A DNA stretch of 10,222 bases, taken from positions 1 to 10,222 of the forward strand of contig SFJG01000075.1 in assembly GCA_004555955.1 (NCBI GenBank), given 5' to 3'. The position numbers and the translations under genes were made by a program. This stretch comes from Bacteroidales bacterium (lineage in GTDB: Bacteria; Bacteroidota; Bacteroidia; Bacteroidales; Muribaculaceae). Shown here in pieces: positions 1-6,979 of the stretch. Numbering within the stretch: the first letter of the stretch is position 1; each line of letters starts with the position of its first letter. The notes below the pieces were generated by a model that was not told the DNA's origin, did no database searches, and was given only the letters and a program-made list of their open reading frames with translations.

Positions 1-2
1 CG

Positions 3-29
3 GCTGAATTTTGGAACAATATGAAATAA
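3..29 (+). CDS. possible C-terminal end of an upstream gene (partial)
   Basis: One forward frame is open from the left edge to a TAA at 27-29 and would read AEFWNNMK. Only eight codons are visible, so this could be chance and no product can be named. An inverted repeat with a four-base loop follows at 47-62 (TATCAG / CTGATA); it could be a weak terminator for such a gene, but it lacks a T-tract. The sequence left of the window would settle this. Confidence 0.2.
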   Translation, partial: AEFWNNMK

Positions 30-191
30 ACCAAAAGATATAGGTCTATCAGACAACTGATAAAGAGCCTACGCAGAAAACACACGTAGTCGGTCGGGTA
101 ATTCTTTTGCAAAAAGCTGATGAGGACGTATGCTTATTTGTCACAAAACGACCTGATTTGATGAACATTTATGCGCCTTTGTTGGTGGAAA

Positions 192-223
192 TTAGGTAAT
201 TTCGAAAAAAATACGTACCTTTG
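192..223 (+). promoter_or_regulatory. Bacteroidota-type promoter of the glycogen synthase-glgP unit
   Basis: The -7 box TACCTTTG at 216-223 fits the Bacteroidota consensus TAnnTTTG exactly. A weak -33 box TTAG (consensus TTTG) lies at 192-195, 20 nt upstream, and the spacer carries an A7 run. Transcription would start near 227, giving a leader of about 24 nt with no clear Shine-Dalgarno sequence, which is usual in this phylum. The core closely resembles the rplS promoter at 5198-5229. Bases 30-190 show nothing else I can name beyond small inverted repeats at 47-62 and 69-89. Confidence 0.65.
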
Positions 224-250
224 CACCTAAATTGAACACTAAGAAACATA

Positions 251-1912
251 ATGTCAGACATACTAAGGAAACCCAACGTCCTTTTTGAAACAAGTTGGGA
301 GGTTTGTAATAAGGTAGGCGGCATCTATACCGTTTTGTCGACAAAAGCGAAGGTTCTACATAAACAACTCGGCGACAATCTTATCTTCGTCGGACCGGAC
401 GTGTGGACTAAATCGACACCCTCACCTTTCTTCAAAGAATCGAAAACAGTTCTTAAAGAATGGGTGCGAACAGCAAACTTACCGGAGGGCATCAGTGTCA
501 GAGTAGGACGCTGGACAGTGCCCGGCAACCCGATTGCCATTCTCGTCAAATTTGACGGCATCTACGGCATAAAAAACGAGATATATAAAGAGATGTGGGA
601 GAAATACGGCGTAGATTCTCTCCACGCATACGGCGACTACGATGAAGGTTGCGCTTTCGGCGTTGCGGCAGCGATGGTCATCGACAGCTGTGCAGCATCG
701 ATTGCACGCCGCGGCGACCATATTGTGGCACACTTCGACGAATGGACGACCGGCATGGGTCTTCTCTACCTCAATGCTCACGCTCCGCGCATCGCCACCG
801 TATTTACCACCCACGCCACGAGTATCGGCCGCAGCATCTGCGGCAACAACAAGCCGCTTTACGACTATTTTGAAGGCTACAACGGCGACCAAATGGCGGC
901 TGAGCTTAACATGCAGTCGAAACATTCGCTCGAAAAGGCGGCAGCTCATACGGCTGACTGCTTTACTACTGTCAGCCAAACGACGGCTCGCGAATGTGCG
1001 CAACTGCTCGAACGCGATGCTGTGGTAACTCCCAACGGGTTCGAACGCGACTTTGTGCCGCAAGCGTCTGCCTACGACGACCGCCGAAAGGCTGCGCGTA
1101 CGACGTTGCTTAACGTGGCTAAACGCCTTACGGGCAAATCGTACAAAAGCGATACGTTCTTGATTGCCACTTCGGGACGTAACGAGTTCCGCAACAAGGG
1201 TCTTGACATGTTTGTCGACGCAGTCAACAAGCTTCGCAACACGGCGCCGCAACGCCATGCGGTGGCTTTTGTGCTCGTCCCGGCATGGGTACAGGGTCCG
1301 CGTGCCGACCTCGAAGCCGCGCTTCGCTCAACAAAGCGCACTACGGAGCCTCTCGAAGACCCGGTAATCACTCACACTCTTTACAATTACGCTCAAGACA
1401 ATATCTATAACCGCATACAGTATCTCGGAATGCACAACGCCGTGCATGAATCCGTCGACATCATCTACGTGCCTTGCTACCTCAACGGCACCGATGGTAT
1501 CTTCAACACGTCTTACTATGACTTGTTGATTGGCATGGACGCTTGCGTATTCCCTTCCTACTACGAACCTTGGGGATACACGCCGCACGAGAGCCTCTCG
1601 TTCGGCATCCCGACAATCACAACCAATTTGGCAGGCTTCGGGCAATGGATTTTGTCGACTTTTGGCGACGATATGGCAGAGTCGGGTTGCCGAGTTATCA
1701 CTCGCACCGATTCGAACTATCACGCTGCTGTCGACACTATTGCTTCGACGCTCAGCGAACTGCTCGCCATGCGCCCCGCTCATATCAAACGTCTGCGCGC
1801 AACTGCTATGGCGGCATCGCGTCGTGCCGAATGGACCCAATTCATTGAATACTACGACGAAGCCTATAGCCATGCTATCGACTCTCGATTAACGAAACTA
1901 AACAAGAAATAA
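251..1912 (+). CDS. glycogen/starch synthase, GT3-type glycosyltransferase
   Basis: This 553-residue cytoplasmic enzyme should transfer glucose from a sugar nucleotide (UDP-glucose in characterised GT3 enzymes) to the non-reducing end of an alpha-1,4-glucan. The N-terminal Rossmann domain has the donor-loop motif KVGG at residues 21-24 in the context FETSWEVCNKVGGIY, very like yeast Gsy2. The C-terminal domain carries FPSYYEPWGYTPHE with the E-x7-E pair at E439 and E447, the catalytic or donor-binding pair of retaining GT-B enzymes of this family, followed by ITTNLAGFG. This family differs from the GT5 GlgA of most bacteria, so no glgA symbol is given. It is shorter than the fungal and animal enzymes (about 700 residues), and the arginine-rich regulatory helix for glucose-6-phosphate seems reduced to scattered Arg and Lys in the last 50 residues (my reading by eye). 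The start at 251 puts the conserved N-terminus in normal register and lies about 24 nt after the predicted transcription start. glgP follows after 36 bp, so the two are probably co-transcribed. Confidence 0.95.
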   Translation: MSDILRKPNVLFETSWEVCNKVGGIYTVLSTKAKVLHKQLGDNLIFVGPDVWTKSTPSPFFKESKTVLKEWVRTANLPEGISVRVGRWTVPGNPIAILVKFDGIYGIKNEIYKEMWEKYGVDSLHAYGDYDEGCAFGVAAAMVIDSCAASIARRGDHIVAHFDEWTTGMGLLYLNAHAPRIATVFTTHATSIGRSICGNNKPLYDYFEGYNGDQMAAELNMQSKHSLEKAAAHTADCFTTVSQTTARECAQLLERDAVVTPNGFERDFVPQASAYDDRRKAARTTLLNVAKRLTGKSYKSDTFLIATSGRNEFRNKGLDMFVDAVNKLRNTAPQRHAVAFVLVPAWVQGPRADLEAALRSTKRTTEPLEDPVITHTLYNYAQDNIYNRIQYLGMHNAVHESVDIIYVPCYLNGTDGIFNTSYYDLLIGMDACVFPSYYEPWGYTPHESLSFGIPTITTNLAGFGQWILSTFGDDMAESGCRVITRTDSNYHAAVDTIASTLSELLAMRPAHIKRLRATAMAASRRAEWTQFIEYYDEAYSHAIDSRLTKLNKK

Positions 1913-1948
1913 CTTTCAGGCTCTATGCCTCTAAATTTTTTATAATTT

Positions 1949-4501
1949 ATGAAATTACAAGTTAGTAGCACAAATCAACCTGTGTGGCGCGACTTGAAAG
2001 TCCACACAGAACTTCCTGCAAAACTTAAATGCTTGGATGAACTTGCGCATAACCTATGGTGGTCGTGGAACAGCGAAGGCAAACGCCTTTTCCACGATAT
2101 CGACCGCGAACTTTGGCGCTCTACAGGAGAAAATCCCGTATTGTTGTTGCAAAAATTGTCGTACGAGCGCATTCAAGAGCTCGCCAACGACGAAGCTATG
2201 GTAAACAGAATCAAATATGTTTACAAATCTTTTAAAGATTATATGAAAAAGCCGTTGCGCAAGGACATTCCTTCCGTGTCGTATTTCAGCATGGAATACG
2301 GTCTTTGCTCGGCTCTCAAGATTTATTCGGGTGGCCTCGGCGTGCTTGCCGGCGACTATATCAAAGAAGCTTCCGACTCTTGCGTCAACATGACAGCTGT
2401 CGGCTTCCTCTATCGCTATGGCTACTTCACTCAAACGCTGTCGATGGACGGCCAACAAATTGCCGAATACGACACTCAAGACTTCAACCAAATTCCCGTT
2501 GAGCCGGTTCTCGACGGCGAAGGCAAGCCGATGATTCTCGAAGTGCCCTACCCGGGTCGCATCATCTACTGCAACGTTTGGCGCGTTAACGTCGGCCGCG
2601 TAAAACTTTACTTGCTCGACACCGACAACAACCTCAACTCTGAATTCGACCGCCCGATTACTCACAAGCTCTACGGCGGCGACTGGGAAAACCGTATCAA
2701 GCAAGAATACCTTCTCGGTATCGGTGGCGTAATTATGCTTCGTGCTTTGGGCATCAACACCGACCTCTACCACTGCAACGAAGGTCACGCTGCTCTGCTC
2801 AACCTCCAACGTCTCGTTGAATACGTCGAAAACGAACACCTCTCGTTCGAAGTGGCTCTCGAAATGGTCAAAGCTACCGGCCTCTACACCGTTCACACTC
2901 CGGTGCCTGCCGGTCACGACTACTTCGACGAAGGTCTCTTCGGAAAATATATGGGCGAATTCCCCGCTCGCTTGGGCATCTCTTGGAGCGACTTGATGAA
3001 CATGGGTCGCGAAACTCCGGGTAGCAACGAGCGCTTCTCGATGAGCGTATTTGCGCTCAATACTTGCCAAGAGTCGAACGGCGTTAGCTGGCTCCACGGC
3101 GAAGTGTCGAAGAAGATGTTCCAAGGCGTTTGGAAAGGTTATGCTCCCGAAGAATCGCACGTGTCGTATGTTACAAACGGCGTGCACATGCCTACTTGGG
3201 CTGCCAGCGAATGGAAAGAATACTACGAAAAAATCTTCGGCGACGACTATATGGACAAACAGTCGGACGAAGCTACTTGGGCTCCGATTCTCAAGGCTAA
3301 AGAAGATGACATCTGGGCTATCCGCGTTGCGCTGAAACACAAGTTTATCAACTACGTTAAGCGCGAATTCAAAGAAACGTGGCTCAAAAACCAAGGCGAC
3401 CCCTCGCGCATTATGTCGATTATGGACAAAATCAACCCGAATGCGCTCATCATCGGTTTCGCTCGCCGTTTTGCCACCTACAAACGCGCTCACTTGCTCT
3501 TCACCGACCTCGACCGTCTCTCGAAGATTGTCAACAACGAGCAATTCCCCGTGCAATTCGTATTTGCCGGCAAGGCTCACCCCGCCGATGGCGCCGGTCA
3601 AGGCTTGATTAAGCGCATCGTCGAAATCTCGAGAATGCCGCAATTCCTCGGTAAGATTATCTTCCTCGAAAACTACGACATGACGCTCGCAAAGCGCCTC
3701 GTTTCGGGCGTTGACGTTTGGCTCAACACTCCGACTCGTCCTCTCGAAGCTTCCGGTACATCGGGCGAAAAGGCTGAGATGAACGGCGTGCTCAACTTCT
3801 CCGTGCTCGACGGATGGTGGTATGAAGGCTACCGCGAAGACGCCGGTTGGGCGCTCACCGACAAACGTACTTTCACCGACCAAGCGCAACAAGACAAACT
3901 CGACGCAGCGACTATCTACTCGATGCTCGAAAACGAAATCATTCCGAAATATTTTGCTAAAAACTCGAAAGGTTATTCGCCGGAATGGATTCAATACATC
4001 AAGAACTCTATCGCTCACATCGCGCCGAACTTCACTATGGAGCGCATGATTAACGACTACATCGACCGCTTCTATGCGAAGGAAGGTAAATACTACAAAA
4101 CTCTCAAACGCGACAACTATGCCAAGGCTAAAGAACTCGTGGCTTGGAAAGAGAATGTAGCGAACCACTGGGATGGCGTGCAAGTTGTGGAGACTAACAT
4201 CCCCAACGAACTCAGCAACGCTGTGTTCGGCAAAGAGCACACTATCACCGTGAAAGTCAACACCAACACTCTCGCCGACGACCTTGGCGTGGAAATGGTG
4301 GTCTACTCAAAAGAAAGCGGCGAGCATAAATTCCACAACCGCATTGAGTTTAAGGAAATTGCTCGCGACGGCGACATCGTAACATACGAGTTGAAGAACT
4401 TCGTTACCGACTCGGGTGCTTACGACTTCAGCTTCCGTATCTTCCCCAAGAACCCGGAACTCGCTCACCGTCAAAGCTTTGCTTACATGAAGTGGTTCTA
4501 A
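1949..4501 (+). CDS. glgP: alpha-glucan (glycogen) phosphorylase, DUF3417-containing type
   Basis: This 850-residue cytoplasmic PLP enzyme phosphorolyses alpha-1,4-glucans to glucose-1-phosphate. An N-terminal DUF3417-like region covers roughly residues 25-110 (LWWSWNSEGKRLFHDID). The GT35 catalytic core then runs from YFSMEYG (112-118) through SGGLG (127-131), NEGH (277-280), and HTPVPAGHD (316-324). The likely phosphate-binding residues are R507 and K512 in RRFATYK, by analogy with R569 and K574 of muscle phosphorylase. The PLP-binding lysine is K608 in EASGTSGEKAEMNG, where many relatives have SGMK. Residues from about 745 form a beta-rich C-terminal domain ending in FAYMKWF, typical of this phosphorylase branch. 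The gene lacks the regulatory N-terminus of animal phosphorylases. It lies 36 bp after the synthase gene with no promoter visible between them, and the pair makes and mobilises glycogen. A hairpin terminator follows 22 bases after the stop. Confidence 0.96.
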   Translation: MKLQVSSTNQPVWRDLKVHTELPAKLKCLDELAHNLWWSWNSEGKRLFHDIDRELWRSTGENPVLLLQKLSYERIQELANDEAMVNRIKYVYKSFKDYMKKPLRKDIPSVSYFSMEYGLCSALKIYSGGLGVLAGDYIKEASDSCVNMTAVGFLYRYGYFTQTLSMDGQQIAEYDTQDFNQIPVEPVLDGEGKPMILEVPYPGRIIYCNVWRVNVGRVKLYLLDTDNNLNSEFDRPITHKLYGGDWENRIKQEYLLGIGGVIMLRALGINTDLYHCNEGHAALLNLQRLVEYVENEHLSFEVALEMVKATGLYTVHTPVPAGHDYFDEGLFGKYMGEFPARLGISWSDLMNMGRETPGSNERFSMSVFALNTCQESNGVSWLHGEVSKKMFQGVWKGYAPEESHVSYVTNGVHMPTWAASEWKEYYEKIFGDDYMDKQSDEATWAPILKAKEDDIWAIRVALKHKFINYVKREFKETWLKNQGDPSRIMSIMDKINPNALIIGFARRFATYKRAHLLFTDLDRLSKIVNNEQFPVQFVFAGKAHPADGAGQGLIKRIVEISRMPQFLGKIIFLENYDMTLAKRLVSGVDVWLNTPTRPLEASGTSGEKAEMNGVLNFSVLDGWWYEGYREDAGWALTDKRTFTDQAQQDKLDAATIYSMLENEIIPKYFAKNSKGYSPEWIQYIKNSIAHIAPNFTMERMINDYIDRFYAKEGKYYKTLKRDNYAKAKELVAWKENVANHWDGVQVVETNIPNELSNAVFGKEHTITVKVNTNTLADDLGVEMVVYSKESGEHKFHNRIEFKEIARDGDIVTYELKNFVTDSGAYDFSFRIFPKNPELAHRQSFAYMKWF

Positions 4502-4523
4502 GCAATTAGAAACATCATAACCT

Positions 4524-4562
4524 AAAAAGTCAGCATCGGGACATCCCCGATGCTGACTTTTT
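4524..4562. terminator. strong hairpin terminator after glgP, probably bidirectional
   Basis: A perfect 17-bp inverted repeat pairs 4524-4540 with 4546-4562 around a five-base loop (ACATC). Its GC-rich core is CAGCATCGGG, the + strand side ends in a T run, and the - strand side also ends in Ts because the left arm starts with A5. It lies between convergent genes, so it fits a rho-independent terminator that works both ways. Confidence 0.92.
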
Positions 4563-4585
4563 TATGTATAGTTCTGCGGCTTGCT

Positions 4586-4630
4586 GCGACCTACCGGGCG
4601 ATGCTGTCTTCACCACGTCATCCCGGTCGC
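4586..4630. repeat. imperfect palindrome between glgP and rplS
   Basis: GCGACC at 4586-4591 pairs with GGTCGC at 4625-4630. Inside, GGG and ATG pair with CCC and CAT after small bulges. The right arm can instead pair TCCCG (4621-4625) with CGGGA (4643-4647). I find no gene in 4564-4671. The function is unknown and part of the structure may be chance. Confidence 0.4.
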
Positions 4631-4671
4631 ACCAGGGCTTGTCGGGATATCGTTTCTGCAATAAACAACAA

Positions 4672-4704
4672 AAGAGGACGAAACCGTTGCCGGGGTGTCC
4701 TCTT
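4672..4704 (-). terminator. probable rplS terminator
   Basis: AAGAGGAC (4672-4679) and GTCCTCTT (4697-4704) form an 8-bp stem with a 17-base loop. Read on the - strand the stem is followed by TTGTTGTTTATTG, a T-rich tail, while the + strand tail is poorer in T. It sits about 55 bases past the rplS stop, so it most likely ends rplS transcription. The long loop makes it weaker than the terminator at 4524-4562. Confidence 0.6.
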
Positions 4705-4731
4705 CTGTTTACATTTCCGGAGCTGTGCTGT

Positions 4732-4751
4732 CGGCACGTTGTGCCGCAACG
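4732..4751. other. two mutually exclusive small hairpins just past the rplS stop
   Basis: CGGCAC (4732-4737), GTT and GTGCCG (4741-4746) form a 6-bp stem with a triloop. The overlapping CGTTG (4737-4741), TGCCG and CAACG (4747-4751) form a 5-bp alternative. They start 8 bases beyond the rplS stop codon on the - strand. They might protect the 3' end of the mRNA or mean nothing. Confidence 0.35.
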
Positions 4752-4758
4752 TCAACTC

Positions 4759-5118
4759 TTAGTTGTTAGTTTTTACGCGGCGCTCTTTGATACGAGCTTT
4801 CTTGCCGGTAAGATTGCGCAAGTAGTAAAGTTTTGCACGGCGTACTTTACCGTATTTGTTGATGGTGATGCTGTCGATGAACGGAGATTCAATCGGGAAG
4901 ATACGCTCTACACCAACATTGTCGCTAACTTTGCGCACTGTGAAACGCTTCTTTTCGCCTTCGCCGGAGATGCGGATAACCACACCGCGATATTGCTGAA
5001 TACGTTCCTTGTTACCCTCTTTGATGCGATAAGCCACTGTGATAGTGTCGCCGGGGCGGAAGTCGGGATGCTGTTTGCCGGTTGCAAATGCTTCCTCGGC
5101 TACTTTAATCAAATCCAT
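4759..5118 (-). CDS. rplS: 50S ribosomal protein bL19
   Basis: This is a 119-residue protein of the large ribosomal subunit, where bL19 sits near the subunit interface. The sequence matches the family throughout: FRPGDTITV (residues 20-28), the QYRGVVI stretch near 42-48, FTVRKVSDNVGVERIFPIES (59-78), and the basic end KVRRAKLYYLRNLTGKKARIKER. Length is normal (about 115-120 residues) and nothing is missing. It is a single-gene unit here, not next to rpsP, rimM and trmD as in many Proteobacteria and Firmicutes. It converges on glgP and diverges from menD. The ATG at 5118 gives the standard N-terminus; the bases just upstream are AT-rich with no Shine-Dalgarno sequence. Confidence 0.97.
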   Translation of the reverse strand: MDLIKVAEEAFATGKQHPDFRPGDTITVAYRIKEGNKERIQQYRGVVIRISGEGEKKRFTVRKVSDNVGVERIFPIESPFIDSITINKYGKVRRAKLYYLRNLTGKKARIKERRVKTNN

Positions 5119-5136
5119 TTTATTTTTATTTAAAAC

Positions 5137-5160
5137 GTTAATAATTATCGCAATATTAAC
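5137..5160 (-). promoter_or_regulatory. hairpin in the rplS leader
   Basis: On the - strand the leader reads GTTAATATT, then GCGAT, then AATTATTAAC, giving a 9-bp stem with one bulged T. It lies 18 bases before the rplS start, inside the predicted leader of about 75 nt. L19 leader RNAs are known in Bacillota, so an autoregulatory role is possible, but the stem is AT-rich and could be incidental. Confidence 0.35.
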
Positions 5161-5197
5161 AAACCACTTGTTTTGCCAGAGATTGCGAAAAGCGGTG

Positions 5198-5229
5198 CAA
5201 AGTAACTCATTTTTTTCGAATTACGCAAC
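5198..5229 (-). promoter_or_regulatory. rplS promoter
   Basis: Read on the - strand, a -33-like GTTG (5229-5226) is followed 20 nt later by the -7 box TTACTTTG (5205-5198), which differs from TAnnTTTG at one position. The spacer contains TTCGAAAAAAAT, as in the promoter at 192-223, and both run into TTTGCACC. Transcription would start near 5194, leaving a leader of about 75 nt. Confidence 0.6.
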
Positions 5230-5264
5230 TCTTTTAGCCTTTTTTTATTTTGCTTTCGTTTCCG

Positions 5265-5296
5265 CTTGTTTTTTCAGCGGTTTTGATATAACTTCG
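5265..5296 (+). promoter_or_regulatory. menD operon promoter, start site close to the ATG
   Basis: CTTG at 5265-5268 and TAACTTCG at 5289-5296 fit TTTG and TAnnTTTG with one mismatch each, and the spacer is 20 nt as in the other two promoters of this window. Transcription would start at about 5300, right at the menD ATG (5302). A second, weaker -7 candidate is TTATTTTG at 5245-5252, which would give a leader of about 43 nt but lacks a clear -33 box. Confidence 0.5.
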
Positions 5297-5301
5297 CAAC
5301 T

Positions 5302-6978
5302 ATGAAAGAGAAAGAAACTACCGACAAGCTTCAATGCCAAATCCTCGTAGAAACGATGCATTTCCATGGCGTCAATCATGCCGTGGTGTCGCCGGGCTCG
5401 CGCAATGCTCCGCTGATTATCGCCTTGTCGCGCAGCCGCATAGAGACGCATATCGTTGTCGACGAGCGCAGTGCAGCCTATGTAGCGCTCGGTATGGCTC
5501 AACAATTAAAAGCTCCCGTGGCGTTGGTGTGCACTTCGGGTACGGCGTTGCTCAACTATGCTCCGGCGGTTGCAGAGGCTTACTACCAAAAGATTCCGCT
5601 GATTGTCGTTTCTGCCGACCGCCCGCAGGAGTGGATTGACCAAGACGACAGCCAAACAATTCGCCAATTTAAAGCACTCGACCAATTCGTCAAGCGCTCT
5701 TACGACATCCCGGCGCGCTGCGACGACGACACTGCCGTCTGGTATGCCGAACGAATTGCTCACGACGCGATGATGGAAGCCACGTCGCTCCGACGCGCTC
5801 CCGTACACATCAACGTGCAACTGGCGGAACCGCTCAACGGGCTGACTACCGAGCCTTATAAATTGCGCCGAATTCATCATTTTCCGTCCTATGACGGCAT
5901 CTGTCGGGACGACATTATAAAGCTTAAAGAGCAACTGCTCCACAAGCGCGTTATGATTATTGCCGGCTTTATGGAGACGAACGAGCCTCTGCGACAAGCG
6001 CTCAACGCCATTGCCGCAAATGATTACGCCGTGGTGCTCACCGAGACAATTTCGAATATGGCTGACGATTTTACTATCAACGCCATCGACCGCACACTTC
6101 TCGCCATCGACGAAAACGACAAGCGCTACTATCCCGACGTGGTGATTACAATCGGAGGCGCTATCGTGTCGCGCAAAATCAAGGCTTTTCTGCGTAAGGT
6201 CAAACCCGACCATTGGTACGTCGGCTTGAACGACGTCACGGTCGACTGCTTCCAGAGCCTGACAAGACGTATCGAAGCCAATCCCGACACTTTTATCCCC
6301 ACGCTTTTTCAAGACTCTTTAACCGTCAAATCGTTCTGCACCATTTGGCAAGATGCCCACACCGCCGGGCTGCGACGCCATCATAAGTATCTTGAGAAAA
6401 TCGGCTGGTCGGACATGAAGGCTTATGAAACTATCTTCGACTTCTACCAACAGAATCCGGACAATCTGATTATGCACCTGAGCAACGGCACGACGATACG
6501 CTACGCGCAACTATTCGGCGACCGTGTGATAGCGCCAAACTTCTGCAATCGCGGCGTGTCGGGCATCGACGGCTGTACGTCGACGGCAATCGGCGCTGCT
6601 ATGGTCAACGGACCCGCCGTGCTGATAACCGGCGATATGAGCTTCCTATACGACATCTCGGCGCTGAGCGCAATTACGCCGAAATTGCAGCTAAAAATCG
6701 TTGTTGTCGACAACGGTGGTGGCGGCATTTTCCGTTTTATCGACAGTACGTCATCGCTCCCCGAGCTCGAGAAATATTTCGTCGTCAAACGCAATCTCGA
6801 TGTCGAAAAGGTGGCTGCTTCGTTCGGCATCAAGACTTACCGCGCCGACAATGCAGACAGTCTGTACGAGCAACTCTCCAACATGATGGTTGAGGACGGT
6901 CCGGCTGTGCTCGTCGTCAAAACCGACGGAAAACGCTCGGCGGAAATACTGAAAAACTACTTTAAACCCATAAAATAG
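5302..6978 (+). CDS. menD: MenD, SEPHCHC synthase (menaquinone biosynthesis)
   Basis: This 558-residue thiamine diphosphate enzyme joins 2-oxoglutarate, after decarboxylation, to isochorismate to give 2-succinyl-5-enolpyruvyl-6-hydroxy-3-cyclohexene-1-carboxylate. Length matches E. coli MenD (556). The N-terminal PYR domain has SPGSR (residues 30-34) and the cofactor-activating glutamate E55 in VVDERSAAY, the same number as in E. coli. The C-terminal PP domain has the metal and diphosphate motif starting GDMSFLYD (444-451) and ending with N471 in DNGGGGIF. The ATG at 5302 is the only start that keeps the usual distance to SPGSR. It is the first gene of a four-gene men operon; menB starts 1 bp after its stop. 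It diverges from rplS across 183 bp. No isochorismate synthase gene (menF) precedes it. Confidence 0.97.
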   Translation: MKEKETTDKLQCQILVETMHFHGVNHAVVSPGSRNAPLIIALSRSRIETHIVVDERSAAYVALGMAQQLKAPVALVCTSGTALLNYAPAVAEAYYQKIPLIVVSADRPQEWIDQDDSQTIRQFKALDQFVKRSYDIPARCDDDTAVWYAERIAHDAMMEATSLRRAPVHINVQLAEPLNGLTTEPYKLRRIHHFPSYDGICRDDIIKLKEQLLHKRVMIIAGFMETNEPLRQALNAIAANDYAVVLTETISNMADDFTINAIDRTLLAIDENDKRYYPDVVITIGGAIVSRKIKAFLRKVKPDHWYVGLNDVTVDCFQSLTRRIEANPDTFIPTLFQDSLTVKSFCTIWQDAHTAGLRRHHKYLEKIGWSDMKAYETIFDFYQQNPDNLIMHLSNGTTIRYAQLFGDRVIAPNFCNRGVSGIDGCTSTAIGAAMVNGPAVLITGDMSFLYDISALSAITPKLQLKIVVVDNGGGGIFRFIDSTSSLPELEKYFVVKRNLDVEKVAASFGIKTYRADNADSLYEQLSNMMVEDGPAVLVVKTDGKRSAEILKNYFKPIK

Positions 6979-6979
6979 T

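Noticed and set aside
116..123. CTGATGAG resembling the hammerhead ribozyme core
   Set aside because: No GAAA partner with a stem II and no stem III are found at the proper distance; the nearest CGAAA is some 80 bases away in the promoter spacer.
2054..4240. 728-codon open frame on the - strand, antisense to glgP
   Set aside because: It lies wholly inside glgP, whose protein is unmistakable. The translation has no recognisable motifs and looks like a codon-bias artefact: GC-rich third positions in glgP avoid antisense stops.
4564..5133. 189-codon open frame on the + strand across the spacer and rplS
   Set aside because: It is antisense to rplS, a certain gene, and its first part runs through terminator and palindrome sequence.
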